NCBI GenBank assembly: GCA_035511075.1
Contig: DATKFW010000003.1
Span: forward strand, 62,001 to 126,000
DNA: 64,000 nucleotides
Reading direction: 5' to 3'
DNA from: DATAUD01 sp035511075
GTDB lineage: Bacteria; Verrucomicrobiota; Verrucomicrobiia; Limisphaerales; Palsa-1400
In this document: one piece after another, positions 46,038-54,828 of the stretch
Numbering within the stretch: position 1 is the first letter of the stretch
How the letters are laid out: every line of letters begins with the position of its first letter
Notes under the pieces: model-generated
Told to the model about the DNA's origin: nothing
Database searches by the model: none
Seen by the model: only the letters and a program-made list of their open reading frames with translations
Translations under genes and position numbers: made by a program

Positions 46038-46961
46038 GTGTCCGATGAATCGCAGCGCCCAATCGATGCCGCCACCCGTTTTTGCGCGGTATTCGGGCAT
46101 CCCATCCACCACTCTGCTTCTCCGGCGATGCAGAATGCCGGCTTGGCCGCGCTGAATCTCAACTGGCGTTATCTTGCCTTTGACGTTCATCCGGACCATT
46201 TGCGCGCGGCCATTGAAGGCGCGCGGCTGATGGGATTCATCGGCCTGAACCTGACGGTGCCCCACAAACTCCTGGCGCGGGAAATGGTCAATGCCGTTGA
46301 CGATCTCGCCAAACGCTGGGGCGCCGTCAATACCATTGTCTTTGAAACGCGCGACGACCGGGGCCACTGGGTTCCGGTGGGCGGAGTCCGCCCCGAACAA
46401 ATCGGCGAGGTCCGCAGCCGCGGCTTCAATACCGATGCCGACGCCATTGTGCAGTCGCTAATGGAGGAGTTCTCGTGGCAAACTCTGCGCGGCGCCTCGG
46501 TGCTGGTCCTCGGCGCGGGCGGCGCGGCGCGGACTGCCGCGATGCGGCTGGCCCGGGAAGGGATTGGGAGGCTGTACCTCGTCAATCGGACGGCGGCCCG
46601 CGCGGCGGAATTGGCTGACGCGATTCGGAAGGATTGCCCAAGCGTCGCGGTGACCGAGGGATATCCCGCGCACTCGGTGGATTTGGTGCTCAATGCGACC
46701 TCGCTTGGACTCAAAGCGGAGGATCCGCCGCCGGTGGATGTCCTCTGGCTGCGCAAACATCCTCCGCGTTTTGTTTATGACATGATTTACCGCCCGATGG
46801 AAACGGGATTGTTGCGCGAGGCCAGGAACGCCGGATGCCGCGCCGCCAACGGCGTGGGCATGTTGCTGCACCAAGGCGCCAGGTCGCTGGAGTTATGGAC
46901 CGGGCGGCCAGCGCCGCTGACGGATATGCGACGGGCGCTGGAGAAAAATGTTTACGGCTGA
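46038..46961 (+). CDS. aroE: Shikimate dehydrogenase
   Basis: NADPH-dependent reduction of 3-dehydroshikimate in aromatic amino-acid synthesis. GTG 46038 gives 307 residues (ATG 45990 is an alternative with a non-conserved 16-residue extension). Substrate motifs: FGHPIHHSASPAMQNAGL, GLNLTVPHK (catalytic Lys), WGAVNTI; cofactor motif VLGAGGAARTAAMRLA; C-terminal NGVGMLLHQGA. The strand between VNTIVFETRD and GFNTDADAI is about 15 residues longer than usual. It is followed five bases later by pilD. Confidence 0.92.
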   Translation: MSDESQRPIDAATRFCAVFGHPIHHSASPAMQNAGLAALNLNWRYLAFDVHPDHLRAAIEGARLMGFIGLNLTVPHKLLAREMVNAVDDLAKRWGAVNTIVFETRDDRGHWVPVGGVRPEQIGEVRSRGFNTDADAIVQSLMEEFSWQTLRGASVLVLGAGGAARTAAMRLAREGIGRLYLVNRTAARAAELADAIRKDCPSVAVTEGYPAHSVDLVLNATSLGLKAEDPPPVDVLWLRKHPPRFVYDMIYRPMETGLLREARNAGCRAANGVGMLLHQGARSLELWTGRPAPLTDMRRALEKNVYG

Positions 46962-46966
46962 ACTCT

Positions 46967-48076
46967 ATGTTTGAACCAAAGATTTGGGGGCAAGTCCCGT
47001 TTCCGTTTTGGACGGTTTGCTTTTTTATATTCGGCTGCGTGGTAGGCAGTTTTCTCAATGTGTGCATCTACCGTCTGCCGCGCAATGAGAGCGTCGTAAG
47101 CCCTCCATCCCATTGCCCGCATTGCGGCTACTCGATCCCGTGGTATTTGAATATTCCTCTGGTGACGTGGCTTTGGCTTGGCGCCAAGTGCGCCAACTGC
47201 GGGCGGGAAATCTCGGCCAGGTATTTTCTGGTCGAATTATTGACAGGCGTGGTCTTCGCGGCGTGCTGGCTCCATTTCGGGCATCGTTCGGCGCTGGTGG
47301 CGCTGGTTTTTTGCCTGATGATTGCCGGACTGATCGTTGCCACGTTCATCGATTTTGAACATTACATCATTCCGGACGAAATCACCCTGGGCGGCGCGGT
47401 TGCCGGCCTCTTGCTCGCATTTTTCGTTCCGGCTTCGCATTTGAGCTTTCCCTTCCTGCGGCCGATGACTTCGCCCGGCGCCGCGATGCGCGAAAGCTTT
47501 CTCGGCATATTGGCGGGCGGCGGGATCGTGTATGCCGTTTTGCGTTTGGGGAAACTGCTTTTTGGCCGTTACAGGCTTCACCTGTCCCCCGGCTCGCGGG
47601 TTCTTTTCACCGAAACAACTCTCAAATTGCCCGACCAGGAAATGCCCTACGAAGAACTGTTTTATCGCGCCGGCGATACCGTCCGCATGGAAGCCGAACA
47701 TGTGGAATTGATCGACCGCTGCTACAGCCGTGCGGAAGTGCGTTTGCAGCCTCACAAATTGCAAATCGGCCAGGACACTTTTGACCCCGATAAAGTGCCG
47801 CATTTGGAGGCTGTGGCGGACCATATCGTGCTTCCGCGCGAAGCGATGGGATTGGGCGACGTAAAATTCATGGCGGCGATCGGGGCTTTTCTGGGATGGC
47901 GCGCCGTGATCTTTTCGCTGGCGGCAAGCTCAGTGATTGGGTCGATCGTAGTGGGGGCTCTGATCGTCTTGCGGCGGCGAGAATGGTCCACGCGGTTGCC
48001 CTACGGACCCTACATTGCCGTAGCAGCGGTGATTTGGATTTTCGGGGGATACCTCTGGGTAAGGGGATTGTTCTAG
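46967..48076 (+). CDS. pilD: Prepilin peptidase (type IV leader peptidase) with inserted domain
   Basis: Cleaves and N-methylates prepilins and pseudopilins at the inner membrane. 369 residues. The zinc-binding cytosolic loop has C50-x2-C53 and C75-x2-C78; the two catalytic Asp are D129 (FIDFEHYIIPDE) and D298 (GLGDVKF). In standard PilD they are about 60 residues apart; here an extra soluble segment of roughly 90-100 residues (about 200-290, LHLSPGSRVLFTETTLKLP...) sits between them in a cytosolic or periplasmic loop. The two pilin-like genes downstream (48215, 49232) and those at 7815 and 39849 are its probable substrates. Confidence 0.93.
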   Translation: MFEPKIWGQVPFPFWTVCFFIFGCVVGSFLNVCIYRLPRNESVVSPPSHCPHCGYSIPWYLNIPLVTWLWLGAKCANCGREISARYFLVELLTGVVFAACWLHFGHRSALVALVFCLMIAGLIVATFIDFEHYIIPDEITLGGAVAGLLLAFFVPASHLSFPFLRPMTSPGAAMRESFLGILAGGGIVYAVLRLGKLLFGRYRLHLSPGSRVLFTETTLKLPDQEMPYEELFYRAGDTVRMEAEHVELIDRCYSRAEVRLQPHKLQIGQDTFDPDKVPHLEAVADHIVLPREAMGLGDVKFMAAIGAFLGWRAVIFSLAASSVIGSIVVGALIVLRRREWSTRLPYGPYIAVAAVIWIFGGYLWVRGLF

Positions 48077-48214
48077 AACATTAGCATCAATTATGCCACT
48101 CGTCCACGCAATAAATGGGGACGCTTCCGCGAATTTTATTGTTGCAACTGATTTCAGCGGGGCGTATCGTGCCGTCACGCCCAAATCCATGGAACCTAAT
48201 TCAGCAGGTAAAAT

Positions 48215-49084
48215 ATGAAATCGGAACCGAAGATTTCCAACAAGTGGCCAACGGTTGCATTCACTCTCATTGAACTCTTGGTCGTCATTGCCATCATTGC
48301 CATCCTGGCGGCGATGCTTCTGCCCGCGCTGGCAACCGCAAAACTCAACGCCGAACGTTCCAACTGCATCAGCAACGAGAAGCAACTGGTCCTGGCCATT
48401 GTCCTCTACAACGACGATAATCAGGGGTACGCCTTTCCTTCTTATGACTCGGCGGAATACGGCAACGGGAACGGCCTTTGGATGGGCGACCTGATTTATT
48501 ACGACGCCAAATCGGAAAAGGTCCGCCTTTGCCCGGCAGCCAGCAAGACCAACGCAGTCGGCGATTTTGGCAGTGCGGCAAATAACGTCGGCGCCTGCGA
48601 CACTGCGTGGCTCTGGGGAGACGTTACTCCGATCATATCCGGAAGCTACAATTTCAATGGCTGGATGTATTCCGGCGACCAGACGCAAATTGCCATGTAC
48701 CGCACCGACATATCCGCCGCGGAGGCGCGTAATTACCTCTTCCCCAAGGCAACGGCCATTCAAAAACCAGCCCTCACCCCGATGATCGCCGATGCTGTCT
48801 GGGTGGATTTCTGGCCGATGGAAGACGACCCTCCCTATAACAACCTTTATACCGGAGACGGAACGGCAAACCCACCCAAACTCCAGCGCGCCATCATACC
48901 CAGGCACGGATGGAAAAACCCCTCGGAGGCGCCGCAGAATTTTAACATCGCCAATACGCTTCCCGGCGGCATCGATGTCGGCCTGAGCGATGGCCACGTC
49001 GAAACACCGAGATTGGAACAACTTTGGACTTACTCCTGGCACCTGGGTTGGATCGTTCCAAATCCAAGACCCGGTTTGAAGTAG
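48215..49084 (+). CDS. Secreted pilin-like protein, first of a tandem pair
   Basis: 289 residues. The leader MKSEPKISNKWPTVA precedes FTLIELLVVIAIIAIL (class III prepilin signal). The C-terminal part shows VGLSDGHVETPRL, a reduced form of the H-X9-DG motif. Its 5' end is closely similar to that of the gene at 49232 (ATGAAATCGGAACCGAA versus GTGAAACCAGAACCAAC, then matching FTLIELL), so the two arose by tandem duplication. It lies 138 bases downstream of pilD, in a gap in which I see nothing else. Confidence 0.85.
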   Translation: MKSEPKISNKWPTVAFTLIELLVVIAIIAILAAMLLPALATAKLNAERSNCISNEKQLVLAIVLYNDDNQGYAFPSYDSAEYGNGNGLWMGDLIYYDAKSEKVRLCPAASKTNAVGDFGSAANNVGACDTAWLWGDVTPIISGSYNFNGWMYSGDQTQIAMYRTDISAAEARNYLFPKATAIQKPALTPMIADAVWVDFWPMEDDPPYNNLYTGDGTANPPKLQRAIIPRHGWKNPSEAPQNFNIANTLPGGIDVGLSDGHVETPRLEQLWTYSWHLGWIVPNPRPGLK

Positions 49085-49231
49085 AATTCGTGGATGATCC
49101 GGTGTTATACCGGAACAACCGGCGCTGGCGCCACTCTGGATGGCCGACCGCGCCAGGCCAGCATCAATGTCGCAGCGCGCGACGGCGTGGTGCCGATGTA
49201 CCGAGTGTCGCTGACCCGCAGTTGTGAAAAT

Positions 49232-50113
49232 GTGAAACCAGAACCAACGCATTCCAACAGGCGCCCAACGACGGCATTCACTCTGATCGAGCTGTTGGTC
49301 GTCATCGCAATCATCGCCATCCTCGCCGCCATGCTCTTGCCGGCCCTGGCCAAGTCCAAGGACCAGGCTGTTAAAGTCACCTGCACCAACAACCAAAAGC
49401 AACTTGGCGTCGCCCTGCACATGTACGACGATGACAACAAGGATTGGATGGCCTTTCCCAACTGGGACGGCGGCCAGGGTCCCGACCCGACAGGCTACGG
49501 CGGCTGGCTTTACAGCCTTCCAGTTCCTGAGAACCTGCCTTCCTCAGGGAACCGCGAGACGATTCCAGACCCGTTTGTCTCGCCCTTCACATCCTCCGGT
49601 GAACAGGGGGCTTGGGCATCCGGGCTTTGGTGGCAGTACATGAACAACTATAAGTCATATCTTTGCCCCAAGGACATTCAGAGCAAGGATTACGCGGAAA
49701 CGACGGCCGCGGGAGGCCGCAACAACAAACTTTCAAGCTATGTCATGAATGGCGCGGTGTGCGGCTACGCAGTTCCTGGCGCCCGTGACTCAACCAAGGT
49801 CACTCAGGTATGGAGTCCTATGTGCTACATACTTTGGGAACCGAACGAGAACACTCTTGGCCCCAACAATCCAGGCGCGCACGAGTTTAACGATGGGAGC
49901 AATTTTCCCGACTCGCCCCCGCACGGTGGCGAGGGCATCGGTCCTTTGCACGACAATGGCGGAAATATTCTCGCCCTGGATGGTCACATCGATTTCCTGA
50001 GCACAAACGCCTTCATGCACTTTTCCGACGATTACGGGAGCGGGCCGTATGGCAAAGGATTGCTTTGGTGGAGTGTTTATCAGAACAATGGCGGTTTTAA
50101 CGATGAGGAGTAA
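49232..50113 (+). CDS. Secreted pilin-like protein, second of a tandem pair
   Basis: 293 residues from the GTG at 49232, chosen because it aligns with the start of the neighbouring paralog; a longer frame from 49094 has no coding character upstream. The class III prepilin signal FTLIELLVVIAIIAIL follows a short basic leader. The C-terminus has a perfect H-X9-DG motif, HDNGGNILALDG, then HIDFL. The body contains Trp-rich segments (GLWWQYMNNYKSYLCPKDIQ). Same-strand neighbour of the beta-galactosidase gene downstream. Confidence 0.85.
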   Translation: MKPEPTHSNRRPTTAFTLIELLVVIAIIAILAAMLLPALAKSKDQAVKVTCTNNQKQLGVALHMYDDDNKDWMAFPNWDGGQGPDPTGYGGWLYSLPVPENLPSSGNRETIPDPFVSPFTSSGEQGAWASGLWWQYMNNYKSYLCPKDIQSKDYAETTAAGGRNNKLSSYVMNGAVCGYAVPGARDSTKVTQVWSPMCYILWEPNENTLGPNNPGAHEFNDGSNFPDSPPHGGEGIGPLHDNGGNILALDGHIDFLSTNAFMHFSDDYGSGPYGKGLLWWSVYQNNGGFNDEE

Positions 50114-50217
50114 CACGAGACACCCGGGCCCCCCTTTTGAGAAACCTCTCCGGGAGAATCTGGGCAACAGCGCCCTTGCATTCCCTATGCTTCCAAGACA
50201 TCGTTTTCTCCAACACA

Positions 50218-53088
50218 ATGAATTCACATCGCCCGGTCGTCACGAACTTGCACTGGTTGGCATTTGTAATCCTGGCCGCCCTTTCTCTAAACTCTGCCGC
50301 AGCCGACCCGCTCCCTCGCGAGCGGTTGCTGATGGATTTCGGATGGAAATTTCATTTGGGCGACGACTGGGGACTTGGCGAGCGCTTGGATAAGGCCGGG
50401 GTCAGCACCGGCCCGGCCGCCTCCGATTTCAACGACGGCGCATGGCGCACCGTCAATCTTCCGCACGACTGGGTCCCGGAACTTCCTTTTGATTCGAAGG
50501 CGGATACGAGCCACGGGTTCAAGCCCGTCGGTCCAGGCTTTCACGACAATAGCGTCGGCTGGTACCGCCGCGCCTTCAAATTGCCGGAAAGCGACAAGGG
50601 CCGCCGCCTGATGTTGGAATTTGACGGCGTTTACCGCGATTGCCGCGTTTTTTTCAACGGCTACAGGCTCGGCCATCACGAAAGCGGCTACAGCAGTTTC
50701 CGCTATGACGTCACCGATCTCGCCAATTGCGGAGGCGACAACATGTTGGCCGTGCGAGTGGATGCCTCGCAATTTGAGGGTTGGTTCTACGAAGGGGCGG
50801 GCATCTACCGCCATGTCTGGCTGGTCAAGACAAGCCCGTTGCATGTCGCCCCCAACGGGACCTTTGTGTACAGCGAATTTCCAAACAATGTCCCGCAGAA
50901 TCGCGCGACCGTTCATATCCAGACACGTCTGCAAAACGTCCAAACCAATCCCGTCAACGCCGCTATCGAATGCGAAATCCTGGACGCGCAAGGGAAAAGT
51001 GTGGCCCATTCGCGGGTGGGAGTTTCGTTGGAACCCTGGTCCGCCAAGGATTATTCCCAAAGCGCCAAGGTCGCCGGGCCCGCGCTTTGGTCGCCTGAAA
51101 CCCCAAACCTTTACAAGCTCGTCACCACGGTCCGCTCCGACGGCCAGGTAGTCGACCAGACGGCAACCGAGTTTGGAATTCGCACCATCGCCTTCGACGC
51201 CGACAAAGGCTTTCTGCTCAACGGCAAGCCGTACGAGGTCAAGGGAACGTGCAATCACCAGGACCATGCCGGCGTCGGCTCCGCGCTGCCCGATGCTTTG
51301 CAATACTTCCGTGTCAGCCGGTTGAAGGAAATGGGGGATAATGCCATTCGCACCTCACATAACGCGCCCACCCCGGAACTGCTGGAAGCCTGCGACCGCC
51401 TCGGGATGTTGGTCATGGACGAAAACCGCCTCCTGGGAAGCGATGCCCGGAATCTTGACTACCTGGAAGACCAGGTCCGCCGCGACCGCAATCACCCAGG
51501 CGTTTTCATCTGGTCCCTGTTCAATGAAGAGAACCAGCAGACCACTCCCGCCGCGGCGCGCATCGCCGACACCATGCAGCGCCTCGTGCATCGGCTCGAC
51601 CCAACCCGCCTGTGCACCGCCGCCGGCAACGTCGGCAATGTCTTCGAGGGCGTCAACAGCGTTCTGGACGTGCGGGGATGGAACTATTATCCAACCGCCG
51701 TGGACGCTTATCACAAGGACCACCCGACACAGCCGGAAATCGGTACCGAACAAGGCAGCACCGTCTGCACCCGCGGCATCTATGCCAACGACACGGAACG
51801 CGGATATGTCAGCGCCTACGATGACAACGCCCCGCCGTGGGCCAACACGGCGGAGTTTTGGTGGAAGATTTTTGACGCTCGACCGTGGCTCTCGGGCGGG
51901 TTTGTCTGGACAGGATTTGATTATCGCGGCGAGCCGACTCCCTACGGCTGGCCCTGCATCAATTCGCATTTCGGCATCCTCGACACCTGCGGGTTCCCCA
52001 AGGACAATTTCTACTACTACCAATCCTGGTGGAGCGACCGCACGGTAGTGCATTTGCTGCCGCATTGGAACTGGCCCGGCAAGGAGGGGCAGGATATCGA
52101 CGTGCGTTGCCTGAGCAATTGCGAGGAAGTGGAATTGTTCCTCAATGGCGAAAGCCTCGGCCGCAATAAGATGCCCCTCGACTCGGAGCTTCGGTGGACA
52201 GTCAAATATACGCCCGGAACACTGCTGGCAAAAGGCTACAAGGCCGGCCAGGTCATCGCTCAAGACAAGGTCGAGACCACCGGTCCCCCCGCGCGCGTCA
52301 AGCTCCTGCCCAACCGCGCCTCCATCGACGCCGATGGCCAGGACATCTCAATCATCACAGTGGCGGTGACGGACGCCGAGGGACGCATAGTCCCGACGGC
52401 TGGAAATCTTATTGACTTTGACCTCGGCGGCCCGGGAAAAATCATCGGCGTCGGCAATGGCGATCCCAGTTGCCATGAACCCGACGTTTTCGGCGCGCCG
52501 CAGCCCAGCCACACCGTCGCGCTCAAGGATTGGCGCATGAAACTGGTCGACGGCGCACGCCAACGGGCCGAGACTGCAGAAACATTCGACGACAGCCAAT
52601 GGGAAAAGGCGGACGTAACCAGCGGAAGCGGCCCATTGACTCCGGGACAGTCCGCCGTTTACCGCACGGAATTCGACGCCAGCCCGGACATGCTTGCATC
52701 AACCTCGGCGGCTGTCAATTTTGGCAGGATCGATGACGACGGCTGGGTCTATGTCAATGGCCGTCTCGCGGGGGAATCGCACGATTGGAGCGGCCATCCG
52801 TCCTTCGACTTGCGCAAATTCCTCCACGAAGGCAGGAACACAATCGCCGTGGCGGTGCATAACGGCGAGGGTCCGGGAGGCCTCAACAACGGAGTTTCAT
52901 TGGAGATAGCGGACCAACCCGTCGCGCCGCAATGGAAACGCAGTGTGTTCAACGGGCTGGCCCAGGTGATCGTGCAAGCAGGCAAAGAGCCGGGCACGCT
53001 CGCTTTGACCGCGCGCTCCGACGGCTTGGAGGCGACGGCGCTGAATATTTCGGCCGGCGCCGCGGTCCCCCGCCCCGCCGTGCCTTGA
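50218..53088 (+). CDS. Secreted GH2 beta-galactosidase-like hydrolase
   Basis: 956 residues from the ATG at 50218, which starts a signal peptide (HWLAFVILAALSLNSAAA). The GH2 order is present: sugar-binding jelly roll (WRTVNLPHDWV..., RVFFNGYRLGHHESGY), immunoglobulin-like domain, and a TIM barrel with DGVYRDCRV, RTSHNAPTPELLEACDRLGMLVMDE, acid/base E437 in LFNEEN and nucleophile E511 in GTEQGS. A C-terminal extension from about residue 770 includes a galactose-binding-like domain (WVYVNGRLAGESHDW). It could act on galactosides; some close relatives are galacturonidases or other beta-glycosidases, so the exact sugar is not certain. Confidence 0.92.
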   Translation: MNSHRPVVTNLHWLAFVILAALSLNSAAADPLPRERLLMDFGWKFHLGDDWGLGERLDKAGVSTGPAASDFNDGAWRTVNLPHDWVPELPFDSKADTSHGFKPVGPGFHDNSVGWYRRAFKLPESDKGRRLMLEFDGVYRDCRVFFNGYRLGHHESGYSSFRYDVTDLANCGGDNMLAVRVDASQFEGWFYEGAGIYRHVWLVKTSPLHVAPNGTFVYSEFPNNVPQNRATVHIQTRLQNVQTNPVNAAIECEILDAQGKSVAHSRVGVSLEPWSAKDYSQSAKVAGPALWSPETPNLYKLVTTVRSDGQVVDQTATEFGIRTIAFDADKGFLLNGKPYEVKGTCNHQDHAGVGSALPDALQYFRVSRLKEMGDNAIRTSHNAPTPELLEACDRLGMLVMDENRLLGSDARNLDYLEDQVRRDRNHPGVFIWSLFNEENQQTTPAAARIADTMQRLVHRLDPTRLCTAAGNVGNVFEGVNSVLDVRGWNYYPTAVDAYHKDHPTQPEIGTEQGSTVCTRGIYANDTERGYVSAYDDNAPPWANTAEFWWKIFDARPWLSGGFVWTGFDYRGEPTPYGWPCINSHFGILDTCGFPKDNFYYYQSWWSDRTVVHLLPHWNWPGKEGQDIDVRCLSNCEEVELFLNGESLGRNKMPLDSELRWTVKYTPGTLLAKGYKAGQVIAQDKVETTGPPARVKLLPNRASIDADGQDISIITVAVTDAEGRIVPTAGNLIDFDLGGPGKIIGVGNGDPSCHEPDVFGAPQPSHTVALKDWRMKLVDGARQRAETAETFDDSQWEKADVTSGSGPLTPGQSAVYRTEFDASPDMLASTSAAVNFGRIDDDGWVYVNGRLAGESHDWSGHPSFDLRKFLHEGRNTIAVAVHNGEGPGGLNNGVSLEIADQPVAPQWKRSVFNGLAQVIVQAGKEPGTLALTARSDGLEATALNISAGAAVPRPAVP

Positions 53089-53097
53089 TGGGCGCTG

Positions 53098-53451
53098 TCA
53101 TCCCCGATGGATGCAGCGCGCGGTGCAGGTCTCGGCAACAACCACTTCCGTCAAAAGCGGGAGCCTGGGTTTCAATTGGTCCCAAATCCACAACGCGATG
53201 TTTTCGCTCGTCGGATTTTCCAGGCCGCGAATTTCATTCAAATAGACGTGGTCCAGCTTCTCCCAAATCGGCCTGAACGCTTCGCTCATGTCGGCATAAT
53301 CCATCACCCATCCCAATTTGGGATCGCATGGCCCCTCCACCGCCACCTCGACTTTGAAACTGTGCCCGTGCAACCGCCGGCACTTGTGCGCTTCCGGCAA
53401 ATGCGGCAGAAGATGCGCCGCTTCAAATTGAAATGTTTTTCGCAGTTCCAT
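53098..53451 (-). CDS. queD: 6-carboxytetrahydropterin synthase QueD-like
   Basis: 117 residues of the PTPS fold. Zinc ligands H13, H28 and H30 (QFEAAHLL, LHGHSF) and catalytic C24 are visible, with MDYADM and the late ETCTARC. QueD converts 7,8-dihydroneopterin triphosphate to 6-carboxytetrahydropterin in queuosine (7-deazaguanine) synthesis. No queC, queE or queF lies next to it. It starts one base before the stop of the LuxC-like gene, so it probably shares a transcript with luxC/luxE-like genes, an unusual neighbourhood. Confidence 0.9.
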   Translation of the reverse strand: MELRKTFQFEAAHLLPHLPEAHKCRRLHGHSFKVEVAVEGPCDPKLGWVMDYADMSEAFRPIWEKLDHVYLNEIRGLENPTSENIALWIWDQLKPRLPLLTEVVVAETCTARCIHRG

Positions 53452-54828
53452 TTATTTCTCCCAATCACACCAGGTCACAAGGTCCCCCAGCGCCGGACGG
53501 CCATCGTGGCGCCAGCCAAGCGGCGGACTTTGCATCTGGCCCAAAGGACAAATTCTCTTGGCGCCCCAACGCGCAAATTTCCGCGCCAGTTCGGGCGCAT
53601 CGGCGGCTCCGGCGGCCAGACCCACGGTGGAGATTTTCTCCCGAATCAGGTCCGCCCCGTGCAATGCCTGGTCGGCCTCGGCGACCGTCTTCACATAAAT
53701 AAAGCGGTTCAGGCAGGAAACCTGAAACTTCGCGTCGCTCTCCAAAATGACTGTCCAGGCTGTCGACTCGTTGCTGGCCCACATTTTCGTCTCCGGTGAA
53801 TGCGCGGCGCGCACTTCGTAAAACGAGCGCCGCCGGGCGATCCCGGACGCTTCTTCCGCGCTTAATGGTCCGCGCGGATGCGTCTCCTCCAGCGCCTGCA
53901 ATTCCTTGGCCAGCAGATCGGCGAATGTCTCTCCACCAACCGTCCCGCCCTCCTCGACGTAAATGACATGCGGCGAAAGGCAACCGCATTGGTTCCAAGC
54001 CGCAACATCCGCCGCGACCCGTTTGACTACCGATTGCGTCTGGCGCAACGCTTCGCGTGTGACATAGCCGAAGCTCACGCGCGTGCCATAGCTCAGGAAC
54101 CGCGCCGTCGGCGGTATCTTTGCAAAAATCGCCGCCAATGTCTCGTCGCTCCCCGTGGCAATCACGCAATCGCACTCCGCAAACAACGCCCTTTCCAGCG
54201 GATCAAGCCCGCCTTTCCAATCCGCCACTTCCATGCAGGCGCCCAGCTTTCGATCCGCGTCGTAAAGGGAATGGGCAAACATCCGCGGCACAAAGGCGCG
54301 CCCCGAAGCGCACTTGATAAATTGCGCCGAGCGCGTCAGCAAGCCGAGCACCATGTCCATCATTACCGGAACGGGCAAAGTGCCAGGCGCAACGTGGGCC
54401 AGCAGTTGCGGGCCTTGCGCCAGGGCGACGCGCTGGCTGCCCCATCCGCGTTCGTTCGGAAAAAAATTGTCCAGCCGTTGCGGATGACCCAATTCCTGCC
54501 ACAGCAGCGATTCCAGGTTCTCGACCGTCAATAATTTAAAAAATTGGTCCAGACCGGCGGACAATACCGGCGTCGTAAAACCGGTGATTTCCGGACCGGC
54601 TTCCATCACCATCCTGCGAAACGGAAAGTCAGGCGACAGCCACTCCGCCGCCACGCCCTCCAAAAGGCGCAGAGTGCCCTCCGTGGATCGCCCTTCCAGA
54701 TAACGCTCGCGATTGCGCTTGAGCGTCTGGCAGGCCTCCGTGATCAATCCGGCGGTTAATTCCGCCTCGGGCGGCAGGTCCGCCAGGAAATAGTTCGGCA
54801 AATTCACGGGCTGGGCTTTAGAGTCCAT
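53452..54828 (-). CDS. LuxC-like acyl-CoA reductase
   Basis: 458 residues of the LuxC/aldehyde dehydrogenase-related family, which reduces an acyl group to a fatty aldehyde with NADPH. The active-site loop NQCGCLSPHVIYV places the likely catalytic Cys at 283 (C281 is also present). Further conserved elements are HVAPGTLPVP, SAQFIKCASG and CDCVIATGSDETLAAI. It overlaps by 11 bases with the LuxE-like gene at 54818, as in lux operons, but no luciferase (luxAB) or luxD-type transferase is seen. The aldehyde product may feed lipid or wax chemistry; role unknown. Confidence 0.88.
   Translation of the reverse strand: MDSKAQPVNLPNYFLADLPPEAELTAGLITEACQTLKRNRERYLEGRSTEGTLRLLEGVAAEWLSPDFPFRRMVMEAGPEITGFTTPVLSAGLDQFFKLLTVENLESLLWQELGHPQRLDNFFPNERGWGSQRVALAQGPQLLAHVAPGTLPVPVMMDMVLGLLTRSAQFIKCASGRAFVPRMFAHSLYDADRKLGACMEVADWKGGLDPLERALFAECDCVIATGSDETLAAIFAKIPPTARFLSYGTRVSFGYVTREALRQTQSVVKRVAADVAAWNQCGCLSPHVIYVEEGGTVGGETFADLLAKELQALEETHPRGPLSAEEASGIARRRSFYEVRAAHSPETKMWASNESTAWTVILESDAKFQVSCLNRFIYVKTVAEADQALHGADLIREKISTVGLAAGAADAPELARKFARWGAKRICPLGQMQSPPLGWRHDGRPALGDLVTWCDWEK

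Noticed and set aside
47930..49420. 496-codon minus-strand frame over pilD and the pilin-like genes
   Set aside because: The plus strand there encodes proteins with clear prepilin signals and PilD motifs; the minus frame lacks any recognisable motif and is a GC-driven shadow.
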